DNA of 64,000 nt. Origin: Bacillus carboniphilus. Its GTDB lineage: Bacteria; Bacillota; Bacilli; Bacillales; JAIVKR01. Below are positions 55,067 to 64,000 of this stretch, piece after piece. Both the position numbers and the translations under genes were made by a program. Within the stretch, counting starts at the first letter, position 1. Every line of letters begins with the position of its first letter. The stretch is from positions 2,159,822 through 2,223,821 of the forward strand of contig NZ_CP129013.1 in assembly GCF_020524035.2 (NCBI RefSeq), given 5' to 3'. Under the pieces are notes generated by a model. It worked only from the letters and a program-made list of their open reading frames with translations, made no database searches and was not told the origin of the DNA.

Positions 55067-56405
55067 TTAAGATTGTGCGTTTAACAACCCTTGTTTCATT
55101 GCCAATTGATTCATTCTAATTACATGACGTCTAGCTTGTACCATAGCTGCTGACTTCCCAAAGTGAAAAAAAGAGAATGGTTCCCGTTGGACATTCTTTA
55201 CTTCTTCCCACTCTTCCGCTCATTTGAACAAGAGCACGATCAGTGAAAATAGAGGATTCTGCTCCTAACACACCGACATTAGCTCCTTTTATAGTGACGC
55301 CTCGTTCTAATATAGTCGTTGTTACAATTACAGGAACCTCTCCTTTTCTAAACGCACTCACTTTCTCTATCCGATTCGGATCTTCAGCATGAACACCAAC
55401 AATTCTTTCATCTATCTTTTGTAAAACTTTAACTACTTCTTCAAGAATAGACACGTCTGGCACAAATAAAAAAGCTTGATTATTTTCAGATACCTGCTCC
55501 TTTATCCATGTCACCACTTTTCTGTTTAACTGGTTTGCGACTTTTAATTTTTTCTTCCAACTACCAATCCAAACAAATTGAGGAATCGGCAAAGGATGGC
55601 CATGATGCCTTACTGGGATAATAACATTCTGATCGTGACAAAATTGTTTTTGAAAGGGTTTAGAAGGGGTGGCTGTTAAGTAGATGAAGGAGGACTGAGG
55701 TTTACATGCTTTTTTAACAGCAAAAGCTAAACTTCGATCAACAGAATAAGGAAATGCATCCACTTCATCAATGATCATGACATCAAAGGCATGTTTGTAA
55801 TGAAGAAGCTGATGGGTAGTAGCAAGAACAAGAGGGCTAATTTTACCACGGTCATCACTTTCGCCAAAAATACTTAATACATCAACTCTAGGAAAGGACT
55901 CCTTAATTCGTGGAAAGAGCTCTATAATCACATCTTTCCTTGGTGAGGCAATGCACACATACTTTCCAGAGCGAAGGGCATGTTCAATTCCTGAAAATAG
56001 CATTTCTGTTTTCCCAGCACCACATACAGCCCAAACTAAAATAGATTGCTTCTTTTCAATGGTTTCTACTATTTTTCTTGAAGCATACTCTTGAGACTTC
56101 GATAATATTCCTTTCCAAGTTAAACATACATCTTGTGAAAATCGCGGCATTTCTCCTTTCCACGTTACTAATCGAGTGCAGCTAGAAACTCTTCCTAACG
56201 ACACACACTTCCGGCAGTAAGCGCACGATTTGTTACATAAAGCACATTCAAAGCTAGCAAAGAGTCCCTGATTTTCATTTCCACAACGACGGCAAAACCA
56301 GCTCCCTTTTGAATATATGATCGCTTTTTCCGTTTGAATCCCCGTTTCTTCTACAGACATATGAGGAGGTAGGGTAATGTGCCTTCCATAATAAGACAAT
56401 GACAT
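55067..56405 (-). CDS. comFA: ComFA DNA-uptake helicase, frameshifted near the end
   Basis: About 446 aa. N-terminal zinc finger (CRRCGNENQ...CALCNKSCAYCRKC), Walker A VWAVCGAGKTEM, DEVDAFPY (DEAD-like box), LTATPS (motif III), and VQMSGRVGRS (motif VI). The last ~30 residues are shifted by a T7 run (A7 at 55166-55172); T6 gives FFHFGKSAAMVQARRHVIRMNQL and the stop at 55067. ComFA pulls single-stranded DNA through ComEC. It is followed directly by comFC, with no comFB between them. Confidence 0.9.
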
Positions 56406-56480
56406 TCATTCCTTTCTCTAGAAAAATACAACTACTTCTCCCTCCTATCATCGGCACTTTCAATATAGTTTTTAGAAATT

Positions 56481-56505
56481 AAAAAAGAGAACCTTAACAG
56501 TTCTC
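56481..56505 (-). terminator. Terminator of degV
   Basis: GAGAAC / GTTCTC stem with a seven-base loop followed by six T on the minus strand. Confidence 0.75.
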
Positions 56506-56529
56506 CTCAAAATAAAAAATATAATTATA

Positions 56530-57374
56530 TTAGTTCAAACACCAACCGATACCAATTGCACCTTCACCTAAGTGCGTTCCAATAACAGGTCCAAAATAAC
56601 TTAATATAAATTCAGCATGTGGATACTTTTCTTTTAATTCATCTATCATTTGCTTGGCCTCTTCTTCTCGATTAGAATGAATGACGGTAACCCTTATAGG
56701 CTCACCCTTACTAGCATCCTCATCCAGCAACTGATAAATCCTTGCTAACGCCTTTTTTCGAGTACGAATTTTTTCAAAGGGAACGATTTTTTTATCAACA
56801 AAGTGCAACAATGGTTTGACCTGAAGCAAGCTCCCTACAAAAGCTTGAGCTCCATTTAACCTTCCTCCACGTTGAAGATGTGACAAATCATCAACCATAA
56901 AATAAGCTCTAGACGACTGCTTCATTGCTTCTAATTTAGACAAAATCTCTTCAGGTTCTTTACCATTTGAAGCCATTTCTGCAGCTTCTAATGCATAAAA
57001 CCCTTGAACCATACAGCTTATTTCTGTATCAAAAGTATAAACCTCAATATCATCAACCATATCCCCTGCAGTGGTACTCCACTATATGTTCCACTTATAC
57101 CGCTTGAAAGGTGAATTGAAATGATTGTATCATATTCTTTCGATAATCTTTCAAACAGTTCTACAAAATGACCAATGGAAGGCTGAGACGTAGAAGGAAG
57201 TTCTCCATCAACACTTTTGATCTCCTTCCAAAATTGATCTGCTGATATTTCTATCTCCTCTTGAAAAGATTGATCTCCTATGATGACATTCAAAGGAACC
57301 ATATAAATAGAATACTTCTCTCGCAGCTCTTTCGGAATATAGGCTGTACTATCCGTTACAATTGCTGTTTTCAT
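56530..57374 (-). CDS. degV: DegV fatty-acid-binding protein, frameshifted
   Basis: About 281 aa. From ATG 57374 the first ~98 codons read KTAIVTDSTAYIPKEL, a STSQPSIGHF ligand motif and HLSSGISGTYSGV. The frame is lost near 57072, and the other frame carries AGDMVDDIEVYTFDTE to the conserved SYFGPVIGTHLGEGAIG. One missing base explains this. DegV (FakB-like) proteins bind fatty acids for the FakA kinase. Its location between comFA and degU is conserved (yviA/degV). Confidence 0.87.
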
Positions 57375-57551
57375 GAACAGTACCATCCTTACTTTTAAGT
57401 ATAAACTCATTATATTACTTCTTATTGTAAAAGAAACTGTAAAAAAATGCACCCTTTATATGAAATGATCATTTTTTAGTCCCTTATTTACGATACTAGC
57501 TTTTCAAAAGAAGGTGTATTCTTTGTAAAGTGAATAGCTTTTAAAGATGAA

Positions 57552-57585
57552 AAAACCTGATCCCAAATGACGAAACCAGGTTCAA
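57552..57585 (-). terminator. Terminator of degSU
   Basis: AACCTG / CAGGTT stem with a long imperfect loop and six T after it on the minus strand. Confidence 0.6.
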
Positions 57586-57605
57586 GCCCCCCTTTATATT
57601 TTCAA

Positions 57606-58298
57606 TTATCGAACCTCTACCCAACCATTTTTAATAGCAACAACAACTGCTTGGGTTCGATCATTCACACTCATTTTTTGTAAAATATTACTCACATGGT
57701 TTTTGACTGTTTTTTCACTGATAAAGAGTCCTTCTCCTATTCCTCGGTTACTCTTCCCATCAGCAAGCATTTGTAGTACCTCACATTCTCGTCTTGTTAA
57801 TATATGTAAAGGACGTCTAATCTCTATAGCAGCAACTTGTCCCTTTGGAGCCGTTCCGCTTATCGCAAGTCTTCTATATTCATTGACTAGATTATGTGTG
57901 ACCTTCGGATGTAAATAAGAACCACCTTCTGCGACTACTTTAACTGCCTCAATTAAGGTATCTGCATCCATTTCCTTCAACAAATAACCTCTGGCACCAG
58001 TCTTCAACGCATGTGTGACATAGTTTTCATCATCGTGTATGGACAGAATGATAACTTTTGTTTGTGGATTTGCTTCTACAAGTTGTTTTGTCGCTTCAAC
58101 CCCATTGACATTTGGCATGTTAATATCCATTATCACAACATCAGGATTATTTGTTTCCACAATAGCCAAAGCTTCCTCTCCATCGTCACCCTCTGCCACC
58201 ACTTCAAATGTCGGTTCAAAATCTAGTATTCTCTTTACACCTTCTCTAAACAATTGATGATCATCAATTACCACGATTTTGGTTTTTTTATTACTCAT
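57606..58298 (-). CDS. degU: Response regulator DegU
   Basis: A 230-aa NarL-type regulator: receiver with DD near residue 10 ([11 protein letters not shown]), phospho-acceptor Asp in [13 protein letters not shown] and Lys in LLKEMDADT; LuxR-type [38 protein letters not shown] (in pieces). DegU controls exoprotease genes (including bpr), competence, biofilm and motility, with SwrA as co-activator. It follows degS by 83 bases. Confidence 0.96.
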   Translation of the reverse strand: MSNKKTKIVVIDDHQLFREGVKRILDFEPTFEVVAEGDDGEEALAIVETNNPDVVIMDINMPNVNGVEATKQLVEANPQTKVIILSIHDDENYVTHALKTGARGYLLKEMDADTLIEAVKVVAEGGSYLHPKVTHNLVNEYRRLAISGTAPKGQVAAIEIRRPLHILTRRECEVLQMLADGKSNRGIGEGLFISEKTVKNHVSNILQKMSVNDRTQAVVVAIKNGWVEVR

Positions 58299-58381
58299 AC
58301 TAATGCCTCCCCCATTACCATTTTAAACTAATTACCAGTACTTTGGTCAAGATGTCTATAGTCATTATTTTTAATAACTTT

Positions 58382-59545
58382 CTAAATATTGAGTGGTACT
58401 TGTATTATAATAAATGTTCCTATGTTTGGTCGAGAATCAATTGTCATTTTCCCCTCTAATAATTCTACACGTTCCTTCATTCCTAGCAAACCAAAGGATT
58501 TTTTATTTCGATTGTTTACTTTAGACTGGTCAAATCCTTTACCATTATCTTTAACTACTAGGTTCACTAGGTCATCTTTCACTTCTACTCGAACATGTAT
58601 TTTTGTCGCCGCCGCATGTTTTAAAGAATTCGTAACGGCTTCTTGAACTAGACGAAATAGGGCTACTTCGAACTGTGCAGGTAAACGATGATCATCATCT
58701 TCTTCTCCACGATAGGAAAATTCAATGGACGTTTTTCCATTATAGTCTTCTATCGTTGATAAATACTTTCTCAAAGTAGGGATTAATCCTAAATCATCTA
58801 GAGCCATTGGCCTTAAATCATAGATGATCCTCCGTACTTCATATAACGCATCTCTTACCATTACGCGTAAGCTTCTCACTTCTTCTAAGGCATGTTCAGG
58901 TCCTTGTTGACGCGAGATTCGATCAATTAATTCGGAACGCATCAATACATTTGCAAGCATTTGAGCAGGTCCATCGTGGATTTCTCGAGAAAGTCGTTTC
59001 CTCTCTTCCTCTTGAGCCTCAATGATTCTTAGTCCAAATTCTTGTTTTTGTTTTGCGTCTTCAATAATTTCTCCCACTTGCCTCAAGTCTTGATTTAAAT
59101 AGTTAATAACGACGGATATTTGCCCGACTAAAGAATCTGCTCGCTCAATAATTCCTTTCAAGTTAACTAATCTTCTTTCAAGTTCGTCCCTACGATCACG
59201 AAGCTGTTTCTCCTGTTGATGAAGCATAGCAACATCCACTTGCAGCTTATGCGCTTTTTCGTATGCTTCATGAACTTCAGGCTCTGAATATTTTTGGAAG
59301 TTTTTACTTACTTCGGATAACCTTTGTCTCGCAAGCCTAGAATGAGCACCTAATTGGTCACCTTGTTCAATAATATCATTTACTTGAATTTTTATATTGC
59401 TTAGTTCTTGAAGTAAATCATCATACTGTCTTCGAGAATTTTCACCAATCTCAAATATTTCATCCTTACTAGTATGAACGGTCTTAACCATTTTCTCCAA
59501 AATTTTATCCAATAACTTAGCATCAAGTTTTTGTATACTCAACAT
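58382..59545 (-). CDS. degS: Sensor histidine kinase DegS
   Basis: A 387-aa cytoplasmic kinase: long N-terminal coiled-coil sensor (residues ~20-180), HisKA_3 with SREIHDGPAQML (phospho-His) and HATPase_c with DNGKGFD and SFGLLGMKERVELL. No TM segments, as in B. subtilis DegS. Phosphorylates DegU. No promoter with clear consensus was identified; the upstream gap contains a palindromic repeat. Confidence 0.96.
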   Translation of the reverse strand: MLSIQKLDAKLLDKILEKMVKTVHTSKDEIFEIGENSRRQYDDLLQELSNIKIQVNDIIEQGDQLGAHSRLARQRLSEVSKNFQKYSEPEVHEAYEKAHKLQVDVAMLHQQEKQLRDRRDELERRLVNLKGIIERADSLVGQISVVINYLNQDLRQVGEIIEDAKQKQEFGLRIIEAQEEERKRLSREIHDGPAQMLANVLMRSELIDRISRQQGPEHALEEVRSLRVMVRDALYEVRRIIYDLRPMALDDLGLIPTLRKYLSTIEDYNGKTSIEFSYRGEEDDDHRLPAQFEVALFRLVQEAVTNSLKHAAATKIHVRVEVKDDLVNLVVKDNGKGFDQSKVNNRNKKSFGLLGMKERVELLEGKMTIDSRPNIGTFIIIQVPLNI

Positions 59546-59689
59546 CCACCCTCCAAAAGCGGTTTTTGTTCTAATAAATGTAATAAAGCTAATAACAAAT
59601 CAAGAACGCATATTAAAACTTCAACAACTTCTTTGATATAATTGAACATTTCACCTTATCAAATTATAATAAAAGAATATTGTCATTTA
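59546..59689. other. Upstream region of degS
   Basis: A/T-rich stretch between the degS start and the intergenic repeat; the degS promoter should lie here. No clear element is called. Confidence 0.4.
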
Positions 59690-59880
59690 GAAAAGCTCAG
59701 GGCGCACGTTTAACGACACACAACAATTGGAACGTCAACTAAGAACAGTCACGACGCGCGAACTAACGTTGACGCTAGCACTTCCTATGCGTCGAAAAAC
59801 TTACGAGTCGTTGAGCGCTGGAGCTAGACAACAATAAAGGCGCAACCTAAATAAGGAAAGATTTTTTTACTTTCTTACTT
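59690..59880. repeat. Palindromic intergenic repeat, copy 2
   Basis: A second copy of the element at 33944-34122, with the same conserved words in the same order. Outer arms TTTAACGAC and GTCGTTGA, and inner arms ACGTCAAC and GTTGACG, are complementary, so the unit can fold into a long branched hairpin. The 3' part AAATAAGGAAAGATTTTTTTAC is shared almost exactly with copy 1. Confidence 0.75.
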
Positions 59881-59919
59881 TTTAAATGCCCCTCTCAAAA
59901 TTATGGAGGTTTAATTAAT

Positions 59920-60573
59920 ATGCTTTCTCACTATTATACAGTAATTGAATACGGAGAACATGAAATCATTGTTCAGAAATCAAGATTTATTTGTCATATT
60001 GGTAGAGTCACTAGCGAGGAAGAAGCTCAATCTTTTATTGAAAAAATAAAAAAGAAACACCGTCAAGCCAATCATAACTGCTTTGCATACCTTATAGGAG
60101 AGCAAAACCATATCCAAAAGACTAGTGATGACGGAGAACCTACTGGTACAGCTGGTGTCCCTATGCTTGAAGTCTTAAAAAAGAAACATTTACACGATAC
60201 AGTAGTAGTTGTAACAAGATATTTTGGCGGAATAAAACTAGGAGCGGGCGGACTCATTCGTGCTTATGGAAGCGCTGTATCAGCCGCTCTAGATACACTA
60301 GGAGTCGTCAAACGTTCATTAATGAGAACAATTCGAATGACGATAGACTATCCTTTATTAGGAGTGGTGGAAAACGCCTTACATAGTCAGAATATCATCA
60401 TAAATAACATCGATTATCAAGAATCAGTGTGTATAGAAATATTCATTCCCGAAATCGACAAAGAATCCTTCAAAACGTGGATAATTGATAAAACAAATGG
60501 AAAAAGTGTCATTAACGAAGGTATGTTAAACTATACAGAGGAAATTTGCAAAACTGAAGGAGAACACAAATGA
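59920..60573 (+). CDS. yvyE: YvyE, YigZ/UPF0029 family protein
   Basis: A 217-aa IMPACT/YigZ-family protein: N-terminal UPF0029 domain (SRFICHIGRVTSEEEAQSFI, TSDDGEPTGTAGVPMLEVL, VVTRYFGGIKLGAGGLIRAYG in pieces) and a C-terminal DUF1949 ferredoxin-like domain. The family relates to translation or RNA binding; the exact role is unknown. Overlaps the next gene by ATGA. The yvyE-tagU order divergent from degS matches B. subtilis. Confidence 0.93.
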   Translation: MLSHYYTVIEYGEHEIIVQKSRFICHIGRVTSEEEAQSFIEKIKKKHRQANHNCFAYLIGEQNHIQKTSDDGEPTGTAGVPMLEVLKKKHLHDTVVVVTRYFGGIKLGAGGLIRAYGSAVSAALDTLGVVKRSLMRTIRMTIDYPLLGVVENALHSQNIIINNIDYQESVCIEIFIPEIDKESFKTWIIDKTNGKSVINEGMLNYTEEICKTEGEHK

Positions 60574-61550
60574 CCAACCAGAAAGTTAGAAGAGTTGTAA
60601 AAAGAAGAAAAAAGAAGAAAAGACCTATTTTAAAACTTATTATTACCGTTGCTTCCCTACTTCTTATTAGTGGTTGTATTTATTCCGTTTATGTTGTATC
60701 AAGTACATGGCAAGCTGCAAATAAAACATATGATGATCTTGATCGGGAACGCTCTAAGCTTAGAACTGAAGCAGTTACAGTTTTAGATGATCCAGTATCC
60801 ATACTAATAATGGGTGTGGAAGATTATTCAACTGGTGGTACTAGTGGAAGATCGGATTCTTTAATGTTAGCCACCTTTAATCCTGACGATACTAGTATGA
60901 ATATATTAAGTATCCCTAGGGATACTCGTGTGGAGTTAGCTGAAGAGGGTACGATGGAGAAAATTAACCACGCCTATGCTTATGGGGGAAAAGAAAACAC
61001 AATTGAAACAGTTGAAAACTTCTTAGACATTCCTGTTGATTATTATGTAACCATTAATTTTGAAGCCTTCAAAGAAATTGTTGATGGAGTAGGCGGCATT
61101 ACTGTGGATGTACCTTTTGACTTTACAGAAATTAGTGATGATGGAATGGAAATATTGAAGTTTTCTGAAGGTGCAATGAAACTAGATGGTCGAGAAGCAT
61201 TAGCCTACGCAAGAATGAGAAAGCAAGATCCTCTGCAAGACATAGGACGTATTGAGCGTCAAAAGCAAGTAGTGATGGCAGTAGTGGATAAATTAACTTC
61301 AGTCAATACATTACTTAGAATTGATAAAATTGCTGGAGCGGTTGGAGACAACGTCGAAACTAACTTAAAAGTAAGTGATGCCATAGGATTTTATCAAAAA
61401 TACTCTAACTTTAATTCATCTAATATCGAAACTTTAACTTTAGAGGGTCAGCCTAATAATACAGACTATCACCTTGACTATTACATAGCAAATGAAGAGG
61501 CACTTGAAGAACTTAAAAAAGAACTTAAATCACATCTAGGACAATACTGA
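60570..61550 (+). CDS. tagU: LytR-CpsA-Psr family wall polymer ligase (TagU-like)
   Basis: A 326-aa membrane-anchored protein: basic cytoplasmic N-terminus (RRVVKRRKKKKRP), one TM helix, and an extracellular LCP domain with conserved Arg/Asp motifs GRSDSLMLATF, LSIPRDTRVEL, INHAYAYGG and DIGRIERQKQVV. LCP enzymes move teichoic or teichuronic acids from undecaprenyl carriers to peptidoglycan. The neighbouring polysaccharide genes support this role. Called LytR/TagU by synteny. Confidence 0.9.
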   Translation: MTNQKVRRVVKRRKKKKRPILKLIITVASLLLISGCIYSVYVVSSTWQAANKTYDDLDRERSKLRTEAVTVLDDPVSILIMGVEDYSTGGTSGRSDSLMLATFNPDDTSMNILSIPRDTRVELAEEGTMEKINHAYAYGGKENTIETVENFLDIPVDYYVTINFEAFKEIVDGVGGITVDVPFDFTEISDDGMEILKFSEGAMKLDGREALAYARMRKQDPLQDIGRIERQKQVVMAVVDKLTSVNTLLRIDKIAGAVGDNVETNLKVSDAIGFYQKYSNFNSSNIETLTLEGQPNNTDYHLDYYIANEEALEELKKELKSHLGQY

Positions 61551-61560
61551 GTATGAACTA

Positions 61561-61602
61561 AATACACAAAGGAAGGCAATTGAGTCCATTCCTTTGTGTA
61601 TT
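61561..61602. terminator. Bidirectional terminator between tagU and the glycosyltransferase
   Basis: AATACACAAAGGAA / TTCCTTTGTGTATT, a perfect 14-bp stem between converging genes. Confidence 0.85.
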
Positions 61603-61634
61603 ATTTATGTGATAGGACCTCCTACTCATTACGC

Positions 61635-62384
61635 CTATCTTTTCTTAAAACCATAATATGCATAATGAACAAAACAATATAATGCCTTCCAAAAAGGAAG
61701 CCCTTCAATCTTTCGATACACTTTCCAATTTTGCTTAGCTGTTTTGATTTTATTGCTTGAGATTGAGCCTGGGACTTTTCTATAGTATGCAAGTGACTCA
61801 TTTAATCCATAAGCATTTATCCCCGTTTTCAAGATGCTTAACCACAATACAAGATCCTGCCTTGTCCTTAAATTTACCATTTCAATCTTCTTAATTTTAC
61901 GTTTATCCAACACTACCGTTAAGCAGCCTATAAGGGTATTCTTCAGTAAATACTCATAATCTACTTCCCGTGGGGCTTGAACTGTTTTCCCAGTTTGTTC
62001 TCCATTCTCATCAATTATACTGTATGAGGTAAAAGTAAAAGCATAATCATGTTCAATCATATATGCTATCTGTTTCTCCAATTTTTTTTGATGCCACATA
62101 TCATCACTATCTAAAAAAGCAACATAATCACCTGCTGCTCTTTTAATTCCAGTATTTCTTGCAATAGCGGCTCCACTATTAGTTTGAAGCTCGATCAGTT
62201 TAATGCGTTCGTCCTTATCGACATAAGGCTTAATCCGTTCTCTACTTCTATCAGTAGAAACATCATCTATTAAAAGAAGTTCCCATTTAGCATAAGACTG
62301 GTCCAACACTGATTGGATGGTACCTTCAATGAACCGTTCAGCGTTATAGACCGGTGTAATAATTGAAACTAAAGGTTGACTCAT
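61635..62384 (-). CDS. tuaG: TuaG-like family 2 glycosyltransferase
   Basis: A 249-aa GT-A enzyme: PLVSIITPVYNAERFIEGTI, LLIDDVSTDRSRERI, ARNTGIKRAAGDYVAFLDSDDMWH, and LRTRQDLVLWLSIL (acceptor region). No membrane helix. Close in layout to teichuronic acid glycosyltransferase TuaG; the order polymerase, small exported protein, glycosyltransferase matches tuaE-F-G. The exact sugar is unknown. Confidence 0.78.
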   Translation of the reverse strand: MSQPLVSIITPVYNAERFIEGTIQSVLDQSYAKWELLLIDDVSTDRSRERIKPYVDKDERIKLIELQTNSGAAIARNTGIKRAAGDYVAFLDSDDMWHQKKLEKQIAYMIEHDYAFTFTSYSIIDENGEQTGKTVQAPREVDYEYLLKNTLIGCLTVVLDKRKIKKIEMVNLRTRQDLVLWLSILKTGINAYGLNESLAYYRKVPGSISSNKIKTAKQNWKVYRKIEGLPFWKALYCFVHYAYYGFKKR

Positions 62385-62460
62385 ATCTTCAAAACGCTCC
62401 TTAAATAAAAATCTTATTTAACAAAAAACTTGATTTCACAAAAAGAACTCAGCAACAACA

Positions 62461-63402
62461 CTATTCCTCTATTTTTTTTATAATTAAATAAATGACAACC
62501 TCATCTTCTAACTGATAAGACAACTCAAGTCCTTCTTCTAATTGCATCTTTCTATTTTTAAAGGTATAAACGTTCAATAGTTCTTCTTCTTTAATTTCTA
62601 CTGGAATAATGAACTCTTGTAAAACCCCTTCATTCATCCCAAGGTACGTATTTAAATGATTATAGTACATATAGTATTCACTATCGGAAGGATAAACACC
62701 AATATCATCTAGAAGAAATCCTTCATCTAATTTTTTTTCAACATAATATTCCCTTGCTCCCACAGGGACAGGAATATCTTCCACTAACCCTATTTTGGCA
62801 TAGTTCAGAAAGGAATCTTTTACAACTCCCCTGTTATTCTTTTTATAATTTATCTGTAAATTAACACCTTTACTCATAAATTTTAATTTTTCGTCTTCAA
62901 TATCCGTCTCTTTTTCTAATACGTAAGGTGCATACGGCTGATTCTTTTGAATTATTACAATACTATCTATTATTTCTTCCTTAATATCTAATATTACTTT
63001 GTAGTCTTTTTTAGTAAAGAATACTTTGGAATGAGCTTGACTTAATTCATACTCATACAAGATCGTCCACTCTTCATGACTAATAACTTCATTGATATCT
63101 GCTCCAACCTTGATAACATCACCAATATTAAAATTTTGATTATAAACTTGATAATAAGTAATTGAATCTTCATCTAACTCAATTGTGATATCCTTGTTAG
63201 GTATTTCAAACTCAACTTCATTATTAGGAATGTTAATATTAAGATCTCTTTCAAGACTAGCTTTATTGAAGGTGAATTCCATATCTAACGTTTCTATTTC
63301 GTCACCAACTTGTTGGTATTTTTCTGCTTCTTCTTTATAGATTAATTCACATCCTGTTAAAAGAAGGGTTAGAGTCATTAATAATATTAATCGTTTTCTC
63401 AT
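62461..63402 (-). CDS. Lipoprotein in the polysaccharide cluster
   Basis: A 313-aa lipoprotein: RKRLILLMTLTLLLTGCEL is a type II signal peptide with lipobox LTGC. The remainder is beta-rich and acidic, with repeated IELDEDSITYYQVY-like strands and no known motif. Start at 63402 behind GAAGGAGG, which overlaps the stop of the upstream polymerase gene. It takes the place where B. subtilis has tuaF, a Wzz-like chain regulator, but shows no Wzz membrane helices. Family not recognised. Confidence 0.7.
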   Translation of the reverse strand: MRKRLILLMTLTLLLTGCELIYKEEAEKYQQVGDEIETLDMEFTFNKASLERDLNINIPNNEVEFEIPNKDITIELDEDSITYYQVYNQNFNIGDVIKVGADINEVISHEEWTILYEYELSQAHSKVFFTKKDYKVILDIKEEIIDSIVIIQKNQPYAPYVLEKETDIEDEKLKFMSKGVNLQINYKKNNRGVVKDSFLNYAKIGLVEDIPVPVGAREYYVEKKLDEGFLLDDIGVYPSDSEYYMYYNHLNTYLGMNEGVLQEFIIPVEIKEEELLNVYTFKNRKMQLEEGLELSYQLEDEVVIYLIIKKIEE

Positions 63403-63406
63403 AAAA

Positions 63407-64000
63407 TTACTTACCTCCTTCTTTCCCAATAGAAGTGGCCGTTTTGTTACTTTCAAATCTACTTAATAAAAAGATAATAAGTAACAATACCCAAAATCTT
63501 GGCGTAGAGTAGTCTGATCTATATAAAGAAGTAATCATTAAATGAACAAACTCTGTCAAAGCAATAAAAGTATAGATGTTTTTGGTAAACCTCTTCCACA
63601 AATAAATGAATAAAAAAGTCAATCCAACAATTAATAAACCAACACCAACAACACCTGTTTCAAATAAAAAATCTACAAATATATTATTTGATGAGACGCT
63701 CAAGTTGTTTAAACTATAAGGAAGAATTTTTGTATTAGATAGAAAATCATAAGAGCCAGGTCCGTATCCAAATAATCCAGAAAGGAATGAATGATCAAAT
63801 AACCAAAAAGCAGGCATAACATACATATACATTCTGCTCGATTTATTTATATCTAGAAGCCCTCCGAATCTTCCGATAATTGGAGAAAAGAAACCTAATA
63901 ATAAATCTTGAAAAATGAAAATGAAAACGAATAAAACGACTAGCATGATCCCACTTACAATGGCAACTTTTTTATAGTTTATATTAATAACATCTATCTT
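63407..64000 (-). CDS. O-antigen ligase/polymerase-like protein, C-terminal part
   Basis: The frame is open to the window edge, so the N-terminus lies beyond 64000. The visible ~197 residues are polytopic (LVVLFVFIFIFQDLLLG, VGVGLLIVGLTFLFIYLW, FWVLLLIIFLLSRF) with the Wzy_C-like motif GLFGYGPGSYDF and the loop NNIFVDFLFETGVVG. These features fit O-antigen polymerase/ligase family proteins; TuaE is the B. subtilis counterpart by position. It probably polymerises wall glycan repeat units on the outer face of the membrane. Confidence 0.78.
   Translation of the reverse strand, partial: KIDVININYKKVAIVSGIMLVVLFVFIFIFQDLLLGFFSPIIGRFGGLLDINKSSRMYMYVMPAFWLFDHSFLSGLFGYGPGSYDFLSNTKILPYSLNNLSVSSNNIFVDFLFETGVVGVGLLIVGLTFLFIYLWKRFTKNIYTFIALTEFVHLMITSLYRSDYSTPRFWVLLLIIFLLSRFESNKTATSIGKEGGK

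Noticed and set aside
1-64000. CRISPR arrays, tRNA or rRNA genes, riboswitches
   Set aside because: No regularly spaced direct repeats, no tRNA-like cloverleaf and no conserved riboswitch core were recognised on reading either strand; a covariance-model scan would be the decisive test.

Overview
This is a low-GC chromosomal segment from a spore-forming, flagellated member of the Bacillaceae. The gene order hprK-lgt-ppaX-yvoF, uvrB-uvrA with csbA upstream, minJ-swrA-ctpB, ftsEX-cccB-yvjA-prfB-secA-hpf, the late flagellar block fliT to flgM, comF-degV-degSU and yvyE-tagU is the one known from Bacillus subtilis. No tRNA, rRNA or CRISPR array is seen. The species cannot be named from the sequence alone.

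Region 1 (1-6.4 kb, minus strand) is accessory. It holds a WXG100 gene, a small Cys-rich membrane protein, an LXG/WXG100-like protein with a C-terminal glycine zipper, a 256-aa soluble protein, and a tandem array of four ~185-aa two-TM proteins interleaved with decaying copies of the 256-aa gene. It looks like a type VII-linked effector locus with amplified candidate immunity genes, related to the yfj cluster of B. subtilis. Region 2 (6.7-14.8 kb) has a secreted Vps62-like/fascin-like protein, the hprK operon, an amidase, a metallophosphoesterase, MTA/SAH nucleosidase and a sortase-anchored fragment. Region 3 (14.75-17 kb) has an intact IS1380-type element with 4-bp target duplication, then two tandem small hydrophobic proteins. 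Region 4 (17.2-24 kb) has bacillopeptidase F and yvlDCBA. Region 5 (24-34 kb) has uvrA, uvrB, a MOSC protein, csbA, a glycosyltransferase-TPR protein, superoxide dismutase, minJ and swrA. Region 6 (34-46 kb) covers cell envelope and division (ctpB, an M23 hydrolase, ftsX, ftsE), cytochrome c-551, YvjA, prfB with its programmed frameshift, secA, an acetyltransferase and hpf. Region 7 (46-60 kb) covers flagellar filament and export-chaperone genes, comFC, comFA, degV, degU and degS. Region 8 (60-64 kb) has yvyE, a TagU-type ligase and the start of a teichuronic-acid-like polysaccharide cluster.

The strongest window-wide signal is that at least a dozen conserved genes carry single-base frame breaks, mostly one base too many in a homopolymer: bpr, yvlB, yvlA, uvrB, minJ, ctpB, yvjA, fliW, comFA, comFC, degV and several genes in region 1. 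In each case one compensating base restores a full-length protein. This pattern points to assembly or sequencing indels more than to mass gene decay, so "broken" genes should be treated as probably intact until raw reads are checked. By contrast the prfB break is a canonical programmed +1 site. An in-frame TAG in yviE, and the absence of a flagellin gene between csrA and flaG, are not explained by homopolymer error.

Functionally, most of the window belongs to the envelope, division, motility and competence regulon governed by DegS-DegU, CsrA-FliW and FlgM. The accessory islands are at 1-8 kb and 14-17 kb. Copies of a ~180-bp palindromic intergenic repeat lie at 33.9 and 59.7 kb, with a more divergent hairpin-rich relative at 44.5 kb.
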